In this document: positions 1 to 9,500 of the stretch, one piece after another
Numbering within the stretch: the stretch's first letter is position 1
Layout: each line of letters starts with the position of its first letter
Source: Oscillospiraceae bacterium
Lineage (GTDB): Bacteria; Bacillota; Clostridia; Oscillospirales; Oscillospiraceae
NCBI GenBank assembly: GCA_017527825.1
Contig: JAFXPO010000012.1
Location: forward strand, 1-64,000
DNA: 64,000 nucleotides
Direction: 5' to 3'
Program-made: the position numbers and the translations under genes
Notes under the pieces: generated by a model
The model's input: the letters and a program-made list of their open reading frames with translations, nothing else
The model's database searches: none
Told to the model about the DNA's origin: nothing

Positions 1-99
1 GAAATCGCTCTTGGCAAGCATTCCACCGACAATGCCGAGACCGCTTGGCGATAGGATGCGCTCGTTGGAGAAAACGACTTTGAATCTCGGTTTATACAT
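1..99 (-). CDS. transposase N-terminal fragment (IS1380-like), cut by window edge
   Basis: An open frame of 33 codons runs from an ATG at 99 off the left edge. A very strong Shine-Dalgarno GGAGGT lies 7 bases upstream. The peptide (MYKPRFKVVFSNERI, then a Gly-rich LSPSGLGIVGGM stretch) resembles the N-terminus of IS1380-family transposases, where a short basic strand precedes a 'GGLxLL' helix. A sequence ending in GGATTCAGG at 249-257, just after the VWA remnant stops, could be the outer end of the element (CCTGAATCC read inward). Only 33 residues are visible, so the family is a guess from pattern. Confidence 0.4.
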   Translation of the reverse strand, partial: MYKPRFKVVFSNERILSPSGLGIVGGMLAKSDF

Positions 100-257
100 G
101 GCTCCGACCTCCGTTTTTGGGTTGGTTCCATTATACCACAGGCAGCGATCCGATTCACCCAGTGGGTGCGAAATTCTACATTTCTATTAAGGTCCTCAAG
201 CCCTTTGACTGTGCGGCTTTCCTATATTCATGCAGACTTGGGTTTCACGGATTCAGG

Positions 258-943
258 TTATAATCTCGTCGTTACCATATCCCGCACGATCTCGTCGCCC
301 ATCAGTTCGCTGGTGCGGTATACCTTCTCGCAGAACTCCTTCAGGCTGAAGTCCATGCCGCTGCCCGCGTCGAGCAGGATGCCCGTCACGGAAAAGCCTA
401 GCTCCATCTTTTTTCTCGCAACTGCTCCACAAAGTCGTCCGGCAGCATACATTCGCCGTCCGTGATGAATACGATGTCGGCGTTCTCAAAGCCTTCGTTC
501 TCCATGAGGGACACCGCCTCGCGCATCGGGGGCTTGAAATCCGTCCCGCCGCCGAGGAATCGCTCCGCTGCGGCCATCTTGTCCGCCGCCGTGTACTCGC
601 CCGGGCGAAACACGTCCGCAGCAAGCCCGCCCGCGCCGGAGAAGTGGATCAGCGCGAAGCTGCGTCCTCCGTCCGCCGCGACGTCCAGCAGCGTCAGCGC
701 GACAGCCTTGCCCCACGCGGCATTGTCGCCCCGTGTGGAATCCGATTCGTCAAGGCAGCAAATGATATCTCCCGCGCCCTTGCGAATCGGCTCCCGCCGC
801 TGATACTGCTTGATCTGCTTTCGCTGATACTTTCGCAGGAACAGCGGCGTCACCAGAGGCGACGCCAGCATCGCAAGCTCAGAGGTCAGCGCGCGGGAGA
901 GGTTGTTTCCCAGCTCCAACGAGTATTTCTCGCCGCGACCGTA
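258..943 (-). pseudogene. VWA-domain protein remnant, N-terminus deleted and frameshifted
   Basis: The minus strand encodes the C-terminal VWA domain of a CoxE/YehP-type protein in two frames. The first part (about 943 to 410) has a 'GRGEKYSLELGNNLSR' lead, then IICCLDESDS with the metal-site DxSxS-like motif (here DESDS) and a later FITDGE strand. The second part (about 415 to 258) completes the domain with GILLDAGSG and YRTSELMGDEIV. The two frames meet at a run of six A residues (409-414), so a one-base slip explains the break. The normal N-terminal half is missing: upstream the frame runs into a sortase-type gene. Function of the parent is unknown; such proteins often pair with MoxR-type AAA ATPases, none of which is visible here. 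Confidence 0.7.
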
Positions 944-1278
944 ATCGTGCTGCCGCTCACAGCGCCGGAGATGCCGCCAAAGTCAACGGCAAGTCCACCG
1001 TAAGACACCGTCTGTCCGGGCAGGCGCACCTTTTCCATGATGCCGATGCTCGTGTTGCTGTAGGTGCCGTAGGGAAGCTCCGGTATCTGGTAGTCCGACA
1101 CGTTCTTTCCGCCATAGTTGTACCGCGAGCCGTAGACCTCATCATAGCTGGTTGAGGGATAATACTCAGGCGCCATTGCCCCCTTGAAGCTGTAGTCCGA
1201 GGCGTCGGCGCAAATCGGCAACGCCGCCGTCAGCATCAGCGCAAGCGCCGCTGACATCGCTTTATTTCTCAGTTTCAT
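886..1278 (-). pseudogene. truncated class D sortase-type protein: leader and linker only
   Basis: ATG at 1278 follows GGAGGAG and overlaps the end of the upstream gene by 17 bases, so the pair was translationally coupled. Residues 1-25 form a signal peptide (MKLRNKAMSAALALMLTAAL, then PICADA). A Tyr/Gly/Ser-rich linker follows, of the kind preceding the catalytic domain of clostridial class D sortases (EYYPSTSYDEVYGS, then LPGQTVSYGG and GSTITV). The catalytic domain with His, Cys and Arg is absent. At about position 943 the frame passes into VWA-gene DNA and stops after 130 residues. I read this as a deletion fusing two genes; the sortase assignment rests on linker style and on the neighbouring membrane-anchored surface protein. 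Confidence 0.6.
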
Positions 1279-2191
1279 TTTCCTGCTCCTCCTCTGCATT
1301 TTCTTCGTCCTCCGCCACGGCGTGTGCAATTCTCCTCGTGCGGATGAACAGCGCCGTGCCGACTGTGATCAGCGCCAGCACAGCGACCCCGCCGAGCACG
1401 AGCATCTTATGGTCAGCCAGCACGTCCGCCAAGCCAGACTGTGATTGGGCCGGATCTTCCGCTTGGCTCGCTTTGGCGCCCACATAGAGAACGGTATAGG
1501 TCACATGGGTCACCTCATCGCAGGAAACCACACCCCTGTACTCCGCCGTCGTAATGTAGCCGGTCGGCTTGCTGTACGTCGCTTTGCCCGCATAAGTGGC
1601 GACCGCCACATAGCTTGACGGAACCAGTACGTCGTCTACGAGCGCCGTACTCTGCACCTGCCAGTCCACCGTTTCCAGTTGGAGCGTCTTGCCGTCCTTC
1701 ACCGTGGTCTGCGGTACAAACGCCATGTCGTTGCTGTCAAGATTCCCGATCTCCTTTGTCTCGCGGATCGTGTAACTGCCAGAGGTATAGCCCGCGGGCT
1801 CGGTGCGGATGGCGGTGTGGTCCAGAGCCAGAACGCCGGAATAGTGTCCGTTGTCGTATTCGATGGTCGGTGTCAGCACTTCCAGCACGTTCACAAGGTC
1901 TTTTTTCTGCGTTTCAACGACCAGTGTTTCGGTGTGTTCCTTCTGCGCCTCGACCGTGTGCTCTTGCTTGGTGATCTCCGCAAAGGTATAGGTGAAGCCC
2001 TCGTACTCGAAGGGTTCTTCGATCAGGGCCTCGGGATTGGTGTCTGCCGGCACCGTAAAAACCTTGATGTACTGCTGGACCCCATTCAGGTTTTGCACGG
2101 TGGTGTCGCTCGGCACCCACATCGCCAGCGCGCTGACCGTCATGGCCAGCGCGAGGGCGCACGCTGCGCCCCCTGTTATCAGTCGTTTCAT
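1262..2191 (-). CDS. secreted, membrane-anchored surface protein of a sortase-type cluster
   Basis: 309 residues; ATG at 2191 has AAGGAGG nine bases upstream. A signal peptide covers residues 1-23 (MKRLITGGAACALALAMTVS). The body is a beta-rich, Thr/Val-rich extracellular region with no recognised domain. One transmembrane helix lies near residues 262-283 (MLVLGGVAVLALITVGTALF), followed by RTRR and an acidic tail rich in Glu/Asn. This build (signal, ectodomain, single helix, charged tail) is typical of surface proteins beside class D sortase genes in Oscillospiraceae. Its presumed sortase partner immediately downstream is truncated. The start overlaps the end of the preceding gene by 4 bases. 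Specific function unknown. Confidence 0.65.
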   Translation of the reverse strand: MKRLITGGAACALALAMTVSALAMWVPSDTTVQNLNGVQQYIKVFTVPADTNPEALIEEPFEYEGFTYTFAEITKQEHTVEAQKEHTETLVVETQKKDLVNVLEVLTPTIEYDNGHYSGVLALDHTAIRTEPAGYTSGSYTIRETKEIGNLDSNDMAFVPQTTVKDGKTLQLETVDWQVQSTALVDDVLVPSSYVAVATYAGKATYSKPTGYITTAEYRGVVSCDEVTHVTYTVLYVGAKASQAEDPAQSQSGLADVLADHKMLVLGGVAVLALITVGTALFIRTRRIAHAVAEDEENAEEEQENETEK

Positions 2192-2583
2192 GCTCGTTTC
2201 TTTTCCTCCTTAAAATCGTATTTTACCGCGTAGTCCGGATCTCTCCGAACATCCGCAAGCATACTGATGGATTGTTCCAGCGCCCGCATGGTGTCGCGAG
2301 ACTCTTTCTTGATGAACGGTGCGAGCAAAAGAATATCCTCGCCACAGAATGTAAACACGACGCGGACGAGGATCGTATTTTTCTCTCGCATTTCGTAGAA
2401 GTCGCTGTACCGTTCCAGCGAGAAGTGCTTGAAGTGCGGCTCTTTCAGCTCGCATCGGTCCAGCTGCGCCAATCGGAACAGCGTCCACCGGAGCTTTTGC
2501 CGGAGCTTCGGATTCTGCTGGGCAAGGAACGCCTCAAAGGGAGAAGCCTTGCCCGGCGGCTGGTAGACCTTTACCACTCTCAT
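2188..2583 (-). CDS. RelE/HigB-like (phage Gp49-type) protein
   Basis: 131 residues. The C-terminal half carries the RelE/ParE-superfamily pattern FKHFSLERYSDFYEMREKN, then ILVRVVFTFCGEDILLLAPF and a KKESRDTMRALEQS helix, matching the Gp49-like/DUF891 toxins that cut mRNA at the ribosome. In that family an XRE-type antitoxin normally follows; here the next gene is a secreted surface protein overlapping by 4 bases and no helix-turn-helix partner is visible. The N-terminus (about 25 residues) is longer than usual. It may be a solitary toxin homologue or have another role. Confidence 0.6.
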   Translation of the reverse strand: MRVVKVYQPPGKASPFEAFLAQQNPKLRQKLRWTLFRLAQLDRCELKEPHFKHFSLERYSDFYEMREKNTILVRVVFTFCGEDILLLAPFIKKESRDTMRALEQSISMLADVRRDPDYAVKYDFKEEKKRA

Positions 2584-2586
2584 ATG

Positions 2587-2985
2587 TCACATCACCTCAC
2601 TTTCGTTTCTGAACTCGCTCAAGCGCCGGACAAAGCCCTCGCAAAAGGGCTCCACCAGTGCCGGGTTGCCAACGATCCACCAGATCGGCTCCGGCAGAGG
2701 CCGCAGCAGGCCGTCGTATTGAAGGCAGATATAGAGCAGCGCCTTCTTCGCGCTGCCCTGCGCCCACAGCTCCGCCATGCGGTCGCATACCGCGTAGACC
2801 CGTTCCATGTCCGGCGACGATTCACACAGATCGTCAAACAGCAGCCCCGCGTAAACGCGGGACAGAATGGCGACGGCGTCCTGATCCGCCTTGCCGTCGC
2901 TTTGCAGCAGTCCCATCCTCGTCTGCCTGGCTTTTGCCGAATCGTCAAACGGGCCGGGCATCATAGGTGTGTTATACAGGTTCAT
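2587..2985 (-). CDS. unrecognised protein upstream of RelE-like gene
   Basis: 132 residues from ATG at 2985, chosen because GGAGAG lies 4-5 bases upstream; a further ATG at 3006 lacks a good ribosome site. The protein is soluble, mildly acidic, predicted mostly helical (YAGLLFDDLC, MERVYAVCDRMAELW, AKKALLYICLQYDGLL) with a proline-rich PLPEPIWWIV turn. No motif is recognised. It ends 3 bases before the RelE-like start, so the two are co-transcribed; an antitoxin-like or accessory role is possible from position only. Confidence 0.55.
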   Translation of the reverse strand: MNLYNTPMMPGPFDDSAKARQTRMGLLQSDGKADQDAVAILSRVYAGLLFDDLCESSPDMERVYAVCDRMAELWAQGSAKKALLYICLQYDGLLRPLPEPIWWIVGNPALVEPFCEGFVRRLSEFRNESEVM

Positions 2986-3013
2986 ACTCTCTCCGTTTCC
3001 GGGCATAAGAAAA

Positions 3014-3050
3014 GGCCCAACGTCAACCGTTCAGGGTTGACGCTGAGCCT
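3014..3050 (-). terminator. rho-independent terminator
   Basis: CGTCAACC (3021-3028) pairs with GGTTGACG (3035-3042) and the stem is extended by AGGC/GCCT. Read on the minus strand it is followed by TTTTCTTA. It ends transcription of the gene at 3070-3435. Confidence 0.75.
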
Positions 3051-3069
3051 GTATGCCCATGGTATTTAC

Positions 3070-3435
3070 TTATCCGACGCGCTCACGCAGGAATTCCAGA
3101 AACAGTTCCTCCAGCTTCGCGTCGCTGCCGAGCTTTTCAAGATACGGCTCAAAGCGTTTGCGGTTGAAGGCAATCTTTTTCGGCGGCGCATACTTGCGCT
3201 GCTCTTCGATGGCAGCCGCCTCACGCCACGCCGCAAATATTTCCTGACGGTCAGCGGTGGGCGGAGGGCATTTCTTTACGATGTTCTGCATGATCGCTTT
3301 GTTGACACTCTTTCCGTAGTCCACGCAGATTTCTACGAACGCGGATTGCGTGTCCTGATCGTAGTCCGCCATGAGATCGGCGCAGGCGAGGTTGATGCGC
3401 CTTGTGTTAGGGACGGCATGAATTTGTGTTTGCAA
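3070..3435 (-). CDS. unrecognised 121-residue protein, possibly N-terminally frameshifted
   Basis: The frame begins at a TTG at 3435 with GGAG four to five bases before it. An ATG at 3445 in another frame (MENLANTNS then stop after 12 codons) suggests the original start was there and that one or two bases were lost near 3425. The protein has a Cys/Asp-rich start (INLACADLMADYDQDTQ), a CPPPTADRQEIF turn and a basic, helical C-terminal half (YAPPKKIAFNRKRFEPYLEKL). I do not recognise the family. It has its own terminator at 3014-3050. Confidence 0.4.
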   Translation of the reverse strand: MQTQIHAVPNTRRINLACADLMADYDQDTQSAFVEICVDYGKSVNKAIMQNIVKKCPPPTADRQEIFAAWREAAAIEEQRKYAPPKKIAFNRKRFEPYLEKLGSDAKLEELFLEFLRERVG

Positions 3436-3468
3436 GGTTCTCCATACTGACGTGCAAACACAAAGGAA

Positions 3469-3497
3469 AGCCTCGGAATCGTAATGATTCCGAGGCT
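3469..3497. terminator. hairpin terminator downstream of the kinase operon
   Basis: AGCCTCGGAATC (3469-3480), loop GTAAT, GATTCCGAGGCT (3486-3497). On the plus strand it is followed by TTTTTCTTT, on the minus strand by TTTCCTTT, so it can serve the minus-strand kinase genes, though the best T-run faces plus. Confidence 0.65.
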
Positions 3498-3617
3498 TTT
3501 TCTTTATGCTTTTTTCAGTCCTATTTGTTACAATCCCATTTCGTATCGTTTCTGTTTTCCCTTTATCAGCCGTTGCGCTTTCTGCTGCTTCTCCACCGCG
3601 TTCGTGCCGGAGAACGG

Positions 3618-6530
3618 TCAGGCGCGTTTTCTGCGAAGGATATCCGTAAGAGTATTGATCATGATCGATATATCAAGCGGCTTGGCAATGTGCCCGTCCA
3701 TACCGGCGTCCTCCGCAGCCTTGATGTCCTCGCTGAAAGCATTGGCGGTCATGGCGATGATCGGAATTTCGGCGAGCCGCGGATCGGTCAGCGCTCGAAT
3801 TGCCCGTGTCGCCTCATAGCCGTTCATCTTAGGCATCTGAATATCCATCAATACGGCGGCATAGTCTCCGGGCTGTGATGCCGTCACCTTCTCGACCGCT
3901 TCCTCGCCGTTTACCGCGGTATCAAGCGTAAAGCCGGATTCCTCCAGGATCATCGTCGCGATCTCTCGGTTGATCTCGTTGTCCTCCACCAGCAGGAGAT
4001 GTATCCCCGTAAAATCTACCGGTGCGACCTTCCCGGCTTCTTCGGTGTCCTCGACCGCCTTTTCGTCATCCGGCAGCAGTTCAAGCTCAAGCTTTACAAC
4101 AAACTCCGTTCCGATTCCGGGCGCGCTGTTGACTTCGATCTCACCGCCCATCTTGTCAATGATGCTCTTGGTGATCGCCATACCGAGGCCCGTCCCCTGA
4201 ATGCCGCTGACCGTGCTGGTGCGTTCACGCTCAAAGGCTTCAAACACCTTCGCCGCAAACTCCGATGTCATGCCGATGCCATTGTCCGCCACCCGGATCT
4301 CGTAGTTGCCCCAGTCTTTCTTTTCGCTTTCGATTTCCCATACAGTGACAGAGATACTGCCGCCCTCCGGCGTAAACTTATAGGCGTTGCTCAGCAGGTT
4401 CAGCAGCACACGGTTGAGCCGGTTCTTGTCGCAAAGGACACGGTTTCGTTTCACATGGTTGGTATCAACGGTAAAGCTGATACTCTTTTCCTTCATCTGT
4501 GTGGCAAACATGTCCCGAACCTCGGAAAACGCTCTTTTGAGGTCGACAGGAACCGGCTCCAGCTCCATTTTTCCACTCTCAATGCGGCTCATTTCCAGAA
4601 CGTCGTTGATCAGAGCAAGCAGATGATGACCGGAGGAGTCGATCTTATCGAGGTATTCCCGCATCTCTGCCGCGCTTGTCCCGTCCCGCCGCGCGAGATT
4701 CGTATAGCCGAGGATGGCGTTCATCGGCGTGCGGATATCATGGGACATGTTGGAGAGGAACACAGTCTTGGCTCTGCTGTTCTCCTCCGCTCGGATTTTA
4801 TCCGCCTCGGACTGCTTTTCCCGCTTTGACATGATGTGATAGATGCTGAACATGATCGCCAGACTCGCCACGATCAAAAGCATCTGAACGACGCTGTTGC
4901 GGGTCTGCGTGCGGTTGGCTGTACGCATCTGCTCCGAGATGTAGCGCTCCGCTTCGGCAGTCGCTTCCGAATCATTGTCGGGGCTGCGTTCCTCATAAAA
5001 TGTGCTGATGTTCTCAGCGACCGCGGCAGTCATATCCCTTGTCGCCTGCTTAATCCACATCAGAGAGGTAAAGAAGATCAGAAACAGCAGTCCGATCCAG
5101 ACCACAGTGGATTTGCCAAACCGCTTTGCTTTGTCTTCTTTGAAAACATAGAGGAAGAAAACGAAACCGAGAATACTCCAGAAGGCAAGGATAAGATAGG
5201 ATTCCGTCGCCATTGCGCCTGCCTTCCACGACATGAAGTAGAAGAAAAAGACAACGGACATCGCGGCGCCGATCACGCCGGTCACAAGATACTTCCGTTT
5301 TTTCTCACGCCGGGCGCAGGTAATCGCCGACGCCGAGGTGTACCCATAGGCGATCACGGCGCCGATGGTATTGACGTCGATGATCCAGCCGATGGCGGTG
5401 CGACCCGCGAGAGGAATGAACAGCGAGAGGACGGTCAAAAAGTACAGCGCGTTTCCGGGGTTGCCCTCCCCCGTCACCCTGCCAAACCACCGCGGCAGGA
5501 TGCCATCGTCCGCCATGGCGAGCATAAGGCGGCTGGCGGCGACGTAGTTGCCCACAAGTCCTGTAATGATCCCCGCGCAAACCGTCACGCCGAGGACGAG
5601 CAGCCCTGTCTGTCCCATTGCGCTTTGCGCGGCGTAGAATGTGGGCAGACCATTGAGACCGTCCAGTCTGCCAAGGTCGGCAATATACGCCGCCCAGTCC
5701 GCGTAGCCGTCCGGCAAAGCAACAGCCGCGATCCATGTGAGCAGGATATAGGAAATCGCGCCGGTCACAAGGGCGGCGCCCATAATCCCGATGGACTTCT
5801 TTGTGGAAAACCGGAAGTCCGCCGTTGAGTTGGACACCGATTCGAACCCCGCAAACGCCCACGGCGACAGCGCGACAATGCCGCAGACCTGAGCGAATGG
5901 ATTCCCGCCGTTTGGAGAAAAGGCAGGCTTCAGGTCGGATACGCCGCCGTGTCCCAGCACGGTGACCGCACAGATCAGTACGCCGCCGAACAGCAAGACA
6001 GCAAGAACCGTCTGCACGCAGATCGTCAGGCGCTTGCTATGAGCGCAGAGAAGCCCGAAGAGCAGGAGCGCCGCCATGGACAACAGCGCCTCGCCCAGAT
6101 AGACGTCATAACCGAGAATCACATAGTGGAAGCCGAACTGAAACATGCCGCCGAGCAGATACCGCGCGATCAGTGTCAGTGCGGTGGCGTTTGCCCAGAT
6201 GATGGCAACGTAGACCAGCAGGAGGAACCACGCGCTCAGAAAGCCGTGGTCATAGCCAAAGGTCTTTGCCGTATAGGTGAGTGTGCCGCCCGCGTCGGGA
6301 TATTTGTTCATCATAAAGTGGTAATTCATGCCGATGATGAGCATGACCACCGCGCCGAAGCCGATGCCAAGCGCAGTCCCCCACGGGCCTGCCGAAGGCA
6401 GGAAGGTCGTTCCCGGCATGACGAACGCGCCCCAGCCGACGGCGCAGCCGAAGGACAACGCCCATACGTTGACCGGCGACAGATATCGTGTGTTTTGAGG
6501 TGCCTTAGCGCTGTTTGTGTTGCTGTACAT
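3618..6530 (-). CDS. amino-acid permease (APC family) fused to hybrid sensor histidine kinase
   Basis: 970 residues from ATG at 6530, preceded by TAGGAG with 8-base spacing (the ATG 33 bases upstream has no ribosome site). Residues 15-495 form a complete APC-superfamily transporter with about 12 helices, starting SPVNVWALSFGCAVGWGAFV; the GWG-type unwound TM1 of the family is visible. A linker and one further helix near 546-567 follow. The kinase part has a HisKA with phospho-acceptor His597 (SNMSHDIRTPMNA), an HATPase domain with NLLSNAYKFT, DNGIGM and GTGLGMAI boxes, and a C-terminal receiver (LLLVEDNEIN, phospho-Asp896 in LMDIQMP, Lys near IAKPL). All catalytic residues look intact. It lies 34 bases after the Cache kinase and is probably co-transcribed. 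Likely a transceptor coupling amino-acid binding or transport to phosphorelay; ligand unknown. Confidence 0.9.
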   Translation of the reverse strand: MYSNTNSAKAPQNTRYLSPVNVWALSFGCAVGWGAFVMPGTTFLPSAGPWGTALGIGFGAVVMLIIGMNYHFMMNKYPDAGGTLTYTAKTFGYDHGFLSAWFLLLVYVAIIWANATALTLIARYLLGGMFQFGFHYVILGYDVYLGEALLSMAALLLFGLLCAHSKRLTICVQTVLAVLLFGGVLICAVTVLGHGGVSDLKPAFSPNGGNPFAQVCGIVALSPWAFAGFESVSNSTADFRFSTKKSIGIMGAALVTGAISYILLTWIAAVALPDGYADWAAYIADLGRLDGLNGLPTFYAAQSAMGQTGLLVLGVTVCAGIITGLVGNYVAASRLMLAMADDGILPRWFGRVTGEGNPGNALYFLTVLSLFIPLAGRTAIGWIIDVNTIGAVIAYGYTSASAITCARREKKRKYLVTGVIGAAMSVVFFFYFMSWKAGAMATESYLILAFWSILGFVFFLYVFKEDKAKRFGKSTVVWIGLLFLIFFTSLMWIKQATRDMTAAVAENISTFYEERSPDNDSEATAEAERYISEQMRTANRTQTRNSVVQMLLIVASLAIMFSIYHIMSKREKQSEADKIRAEENSRAKTVFLSNMSHDIRTPMNAILGYTNLARRDGTSAAEMREYLDKIDSSGHHLLALINDVLEMSRIESGKMELEPVPVDLKRAFSEVRDMFATQMKEKSISFTVDTNHVKRNRVLCDKNRLNRVLLNLLSNAYKFTPEGGSISVTVWEIESEKKDWGNYEIRVADNGIGMTSEFAAKVFEAFERERTSTVSGIQGTGLGMAITKSIIDKMGGEIEVNSAPGIGTEFVVKLELELLPDDEKAVEDTEEAGKVAPVDFTGIHLLLVEDNEINREIATMILEESGFTLDTAVNGEEAVEKVTASQPGDYAAVLMDIQMPKMNGYEATRAIRALTDPRLAEIPIIAMTANAFSEDIKAAEDAGMDGHIAKPLDISIMINTLTDILRRKRA

Positions 6531-6564
6531 GCTTGGTCTCCTAATTGCGTTTCCTACGCGCACT

Positions 6565-9500
6565 TTATCCGCGAATCAATGTTTCCAACGTTTCAAAAAG
6601 GCGCTCCGGCTCCACAGGCTTGCTCAAATGCGCGTTCATGCCCGCTTGCAGGGACCTCTGCACGTCCTCGTCGAAGGCGTTGGCGGTCATGGCAATAATC
6701 GGCACTTCCTTCGCGTCGGGTCTGTCCAGCGCGCGGATCGCCTCAGTCGCGCTGAGACCGTCCAGCACGGGCATCCGCACGTCCATCAGCACCGCGTCAT
6801 AGGCGCCGATCTCACTCCTTTCGAACATGTCCACGGCAATTTGACCGTTTTCCGCGTGATCGACCGTCATATCCCGCATCTGAAGAATCTCCATCATGAT
6901 CTCCGCGTTGATCTCCATATCCTCCGCAAGCAGGATGTGCTTTCCGGTGAGGTCGGCTTTCTGCGGCTCTGATTGACCGATGCTCTTGCTGTTGATCACC
7001 TGCTTAAATTCCTGAAGCACGTTGGAAGCAAACAGCGGCTTTGCCAAAAAGCTGTCCACGCCCGCGTCCAGCGCCTCCTCAATGATGTCGTCCCAGCTGT
7101 ACGCGGTCAGGATGATAATAGCGGATCGATCGTCGTACTTCTCGCGGATCGTCCTTGTGACCTCCACGCCATTCTGCTCCGGCATTCTCAAATCGACCAG
7201 GATCAGGTTGTACGGCGTCTGCCGCGCCTGCGCCAGCTGAAGTAGATCGTAGCCCTCGCGCCCGCTGTTGCAGGCGTCGGATACAATGCCGACCTCATCC
7301 AGAATGAGCTGCGCGTGCTCGCAGGCAACAGGATCGTCGTCGATGATCAGCACGCGCAGATCCTGCGGGCGGACTACGCTTGTCCCCGTATGTTCCGCCT
7401 TGTCGGAGGCTTTCAGCGTCACGGTGACGGTAAATGTGGAGCCGACGCCCTTCTCGCTGTCCACCTCGATCTTGCCGTTCATCATCTCCACGATGTTCTT
7501 GGTGATCGCCATGCCGAGGCCCGTACTGCCGTACTTGTTCGCCTTGTTCTCATCCTCCTGGGAAAACGCCTCGAATATTTTCGGCAGGAAGGTCTTATCC
7601 ATACCGATACCCGTATCCTTCATGGTAAAACGCATCGTGACGTTGTCCTCGAAGCGGGTCAGCGGCTCCACAAGGAACGACACCGTTCCTCCGGCCGGCG
7701 TAAACTTCACAGAGTTGCCGAGGATGTTGATGAGCACCTGCTTGAGCTTCATGTCGTCGCCGATGTAGTAATCGTCCACATGACCCATGATCTCGCAGTC
7801 ATACTCCAGTCCTTTGTCCTGGCACTGACCGTTGATCATGGTGTTGATCTGCTCCAGCATCTCGCGGAAGGAAAACTCCTCGTTTCGGAGCGTCATGCGG
7901 CCGCTCTCAATGCGGCTCATGTCGAGAATGTCGTTGATCAGATTCAGCAGATGCTTCGCGCTGCCGCCGATCTTCTCCAGATACTCTCTTGTGCGCTCCG
8001 GCAGTTCCGGGTCCTTCAGCGCAATGCTGTTGAGACCGATGATGGCGTTCATTGGCGTGCGGATCTCGTGGCTCATGGAGCTGAGGAAGGACGTCTTGGC
8101 GGCGTTCGCCTCCTCCGCCTGTGAAAGCGCGTCGGACAGCGCGCGGCTCTTTGCCATCGCCTCGCGGGTCTCCTTGTCCACATTTGAAAAGCCAAGACCG
8201 ACCGCGTGTACAGTGTGGTCGTCGCGGTCTTCAATATGGCGTACGCCCGCCACGCGGAGCATCTCATAGTGCTCCTGCCCGTTTTTGACGACCATGTACC
8301 GATGAGAGATCATCGCCTCATCCGCCAGACGTGCGCGGATATTCTCCGGCGCAACAAACTTCAAAAAGTCTGCCGCATCAGATTCCGCCACATAGTTTTT
8401 GGCATATTTCGTGATGGTTTCCAGATAGTAGAAGCGGTCGCCTTCGTGGAACCCATCCGGGTCCTTCTCGTCGGTGCGATAGCAGGTGCCTTCGTCGCTG
8501 TCCAGATCGATGTAATAGACGCTGCGGTAATCGGAAGCCATGGCGGTGATCATCGCGTCCGCCTGCCGGCGCTGGCGCCCCTCCGCCAAAAGCTGATCCT
8601 GCAGCGCAAGGCGCTCCTCCATCTCCTGCTGAATCGCCCAATTCTCCGCGTCTGCCTTTTCACGCTCCAAACGGAGCTGGGCGGCGCGTTTATTCTGTGC
8701 GATGATCACCGCAAATACCGCCAACAGGACAACGGCGATAGCCAGCGTTTGGATCAGGCTGCGGCGGATGATCCCCTCGGAGATGGTGTTGATCTGCTCG
8801 CCGATAATGCTGTCGCGGATCAGATAGGTCAGCATCCAGTCGGTACCCGCCACCGGCGTGTAGTACATATTCTCCGACATGCCGTGGTATGTAAACGCGA
8901 TGACGCCCTCGCGTCCGGCGTGAAAGTCCTCCTCGATCTGTGTCGGCGACGAGCCGACGGGAAACTCCGCCTCACGAAGCGCGATCAGCAGATTGTCACC
9001 ATCAGCCTGCCCGCCCAGCACCGCATTGGTGAGGGAAGCGCCGTCTTTATGATAGAGGTTGCAGAACGTGGTGGAATTCGTGTCCGTTTGCAGGGAAAGC
9101 CCTTCCAGCAGGGTATGGATGTCGATTTCCATAAAGGAGGCGACAAGCGTTTGCCCAAGAAACGGGATACTGTCAACAGGAACGGCGATGACCACCTTTT
9201 TTTCGCGGCTTTCCATGTCCTTGATGGAGATTTCCGGCTCCTGGATGGTCAAATGGTTAAATCCGTATTCCGCAATATTGTCCAGCGTTCCCGTAGCGGT
9301 GTAGATCAGACCGTTCGCGTCCACAAAAGCGAACTTCTCCGCCTCGTAGAGCTTTCTCATGCGTGCCTGAAACGCCTGCAAATGCTCCATGTCGGACAAA
9401 TCCTCCCGCGTGAGCAGGCCGATAGCCGTATACATATTTTTAATGCTGGCGTTCAGATTAGACGCCACGACCTGCTCGCGCCGCCCGGCAAGCTCCTGCA

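Noticed and set aside
156..168. CACCC-AGT-GGGTG imperfect palindrome upstream of the transposase start
   Set aside because: Too short and common in composition to call an operator or a terminal repeat.
405..420. Programmed -1 frameshift in the VWA gene
   Set aside because: The A6 run is not in the zero-frame slippery register, no stimulatory structure was seen, and the gene is already truncated at its other end.
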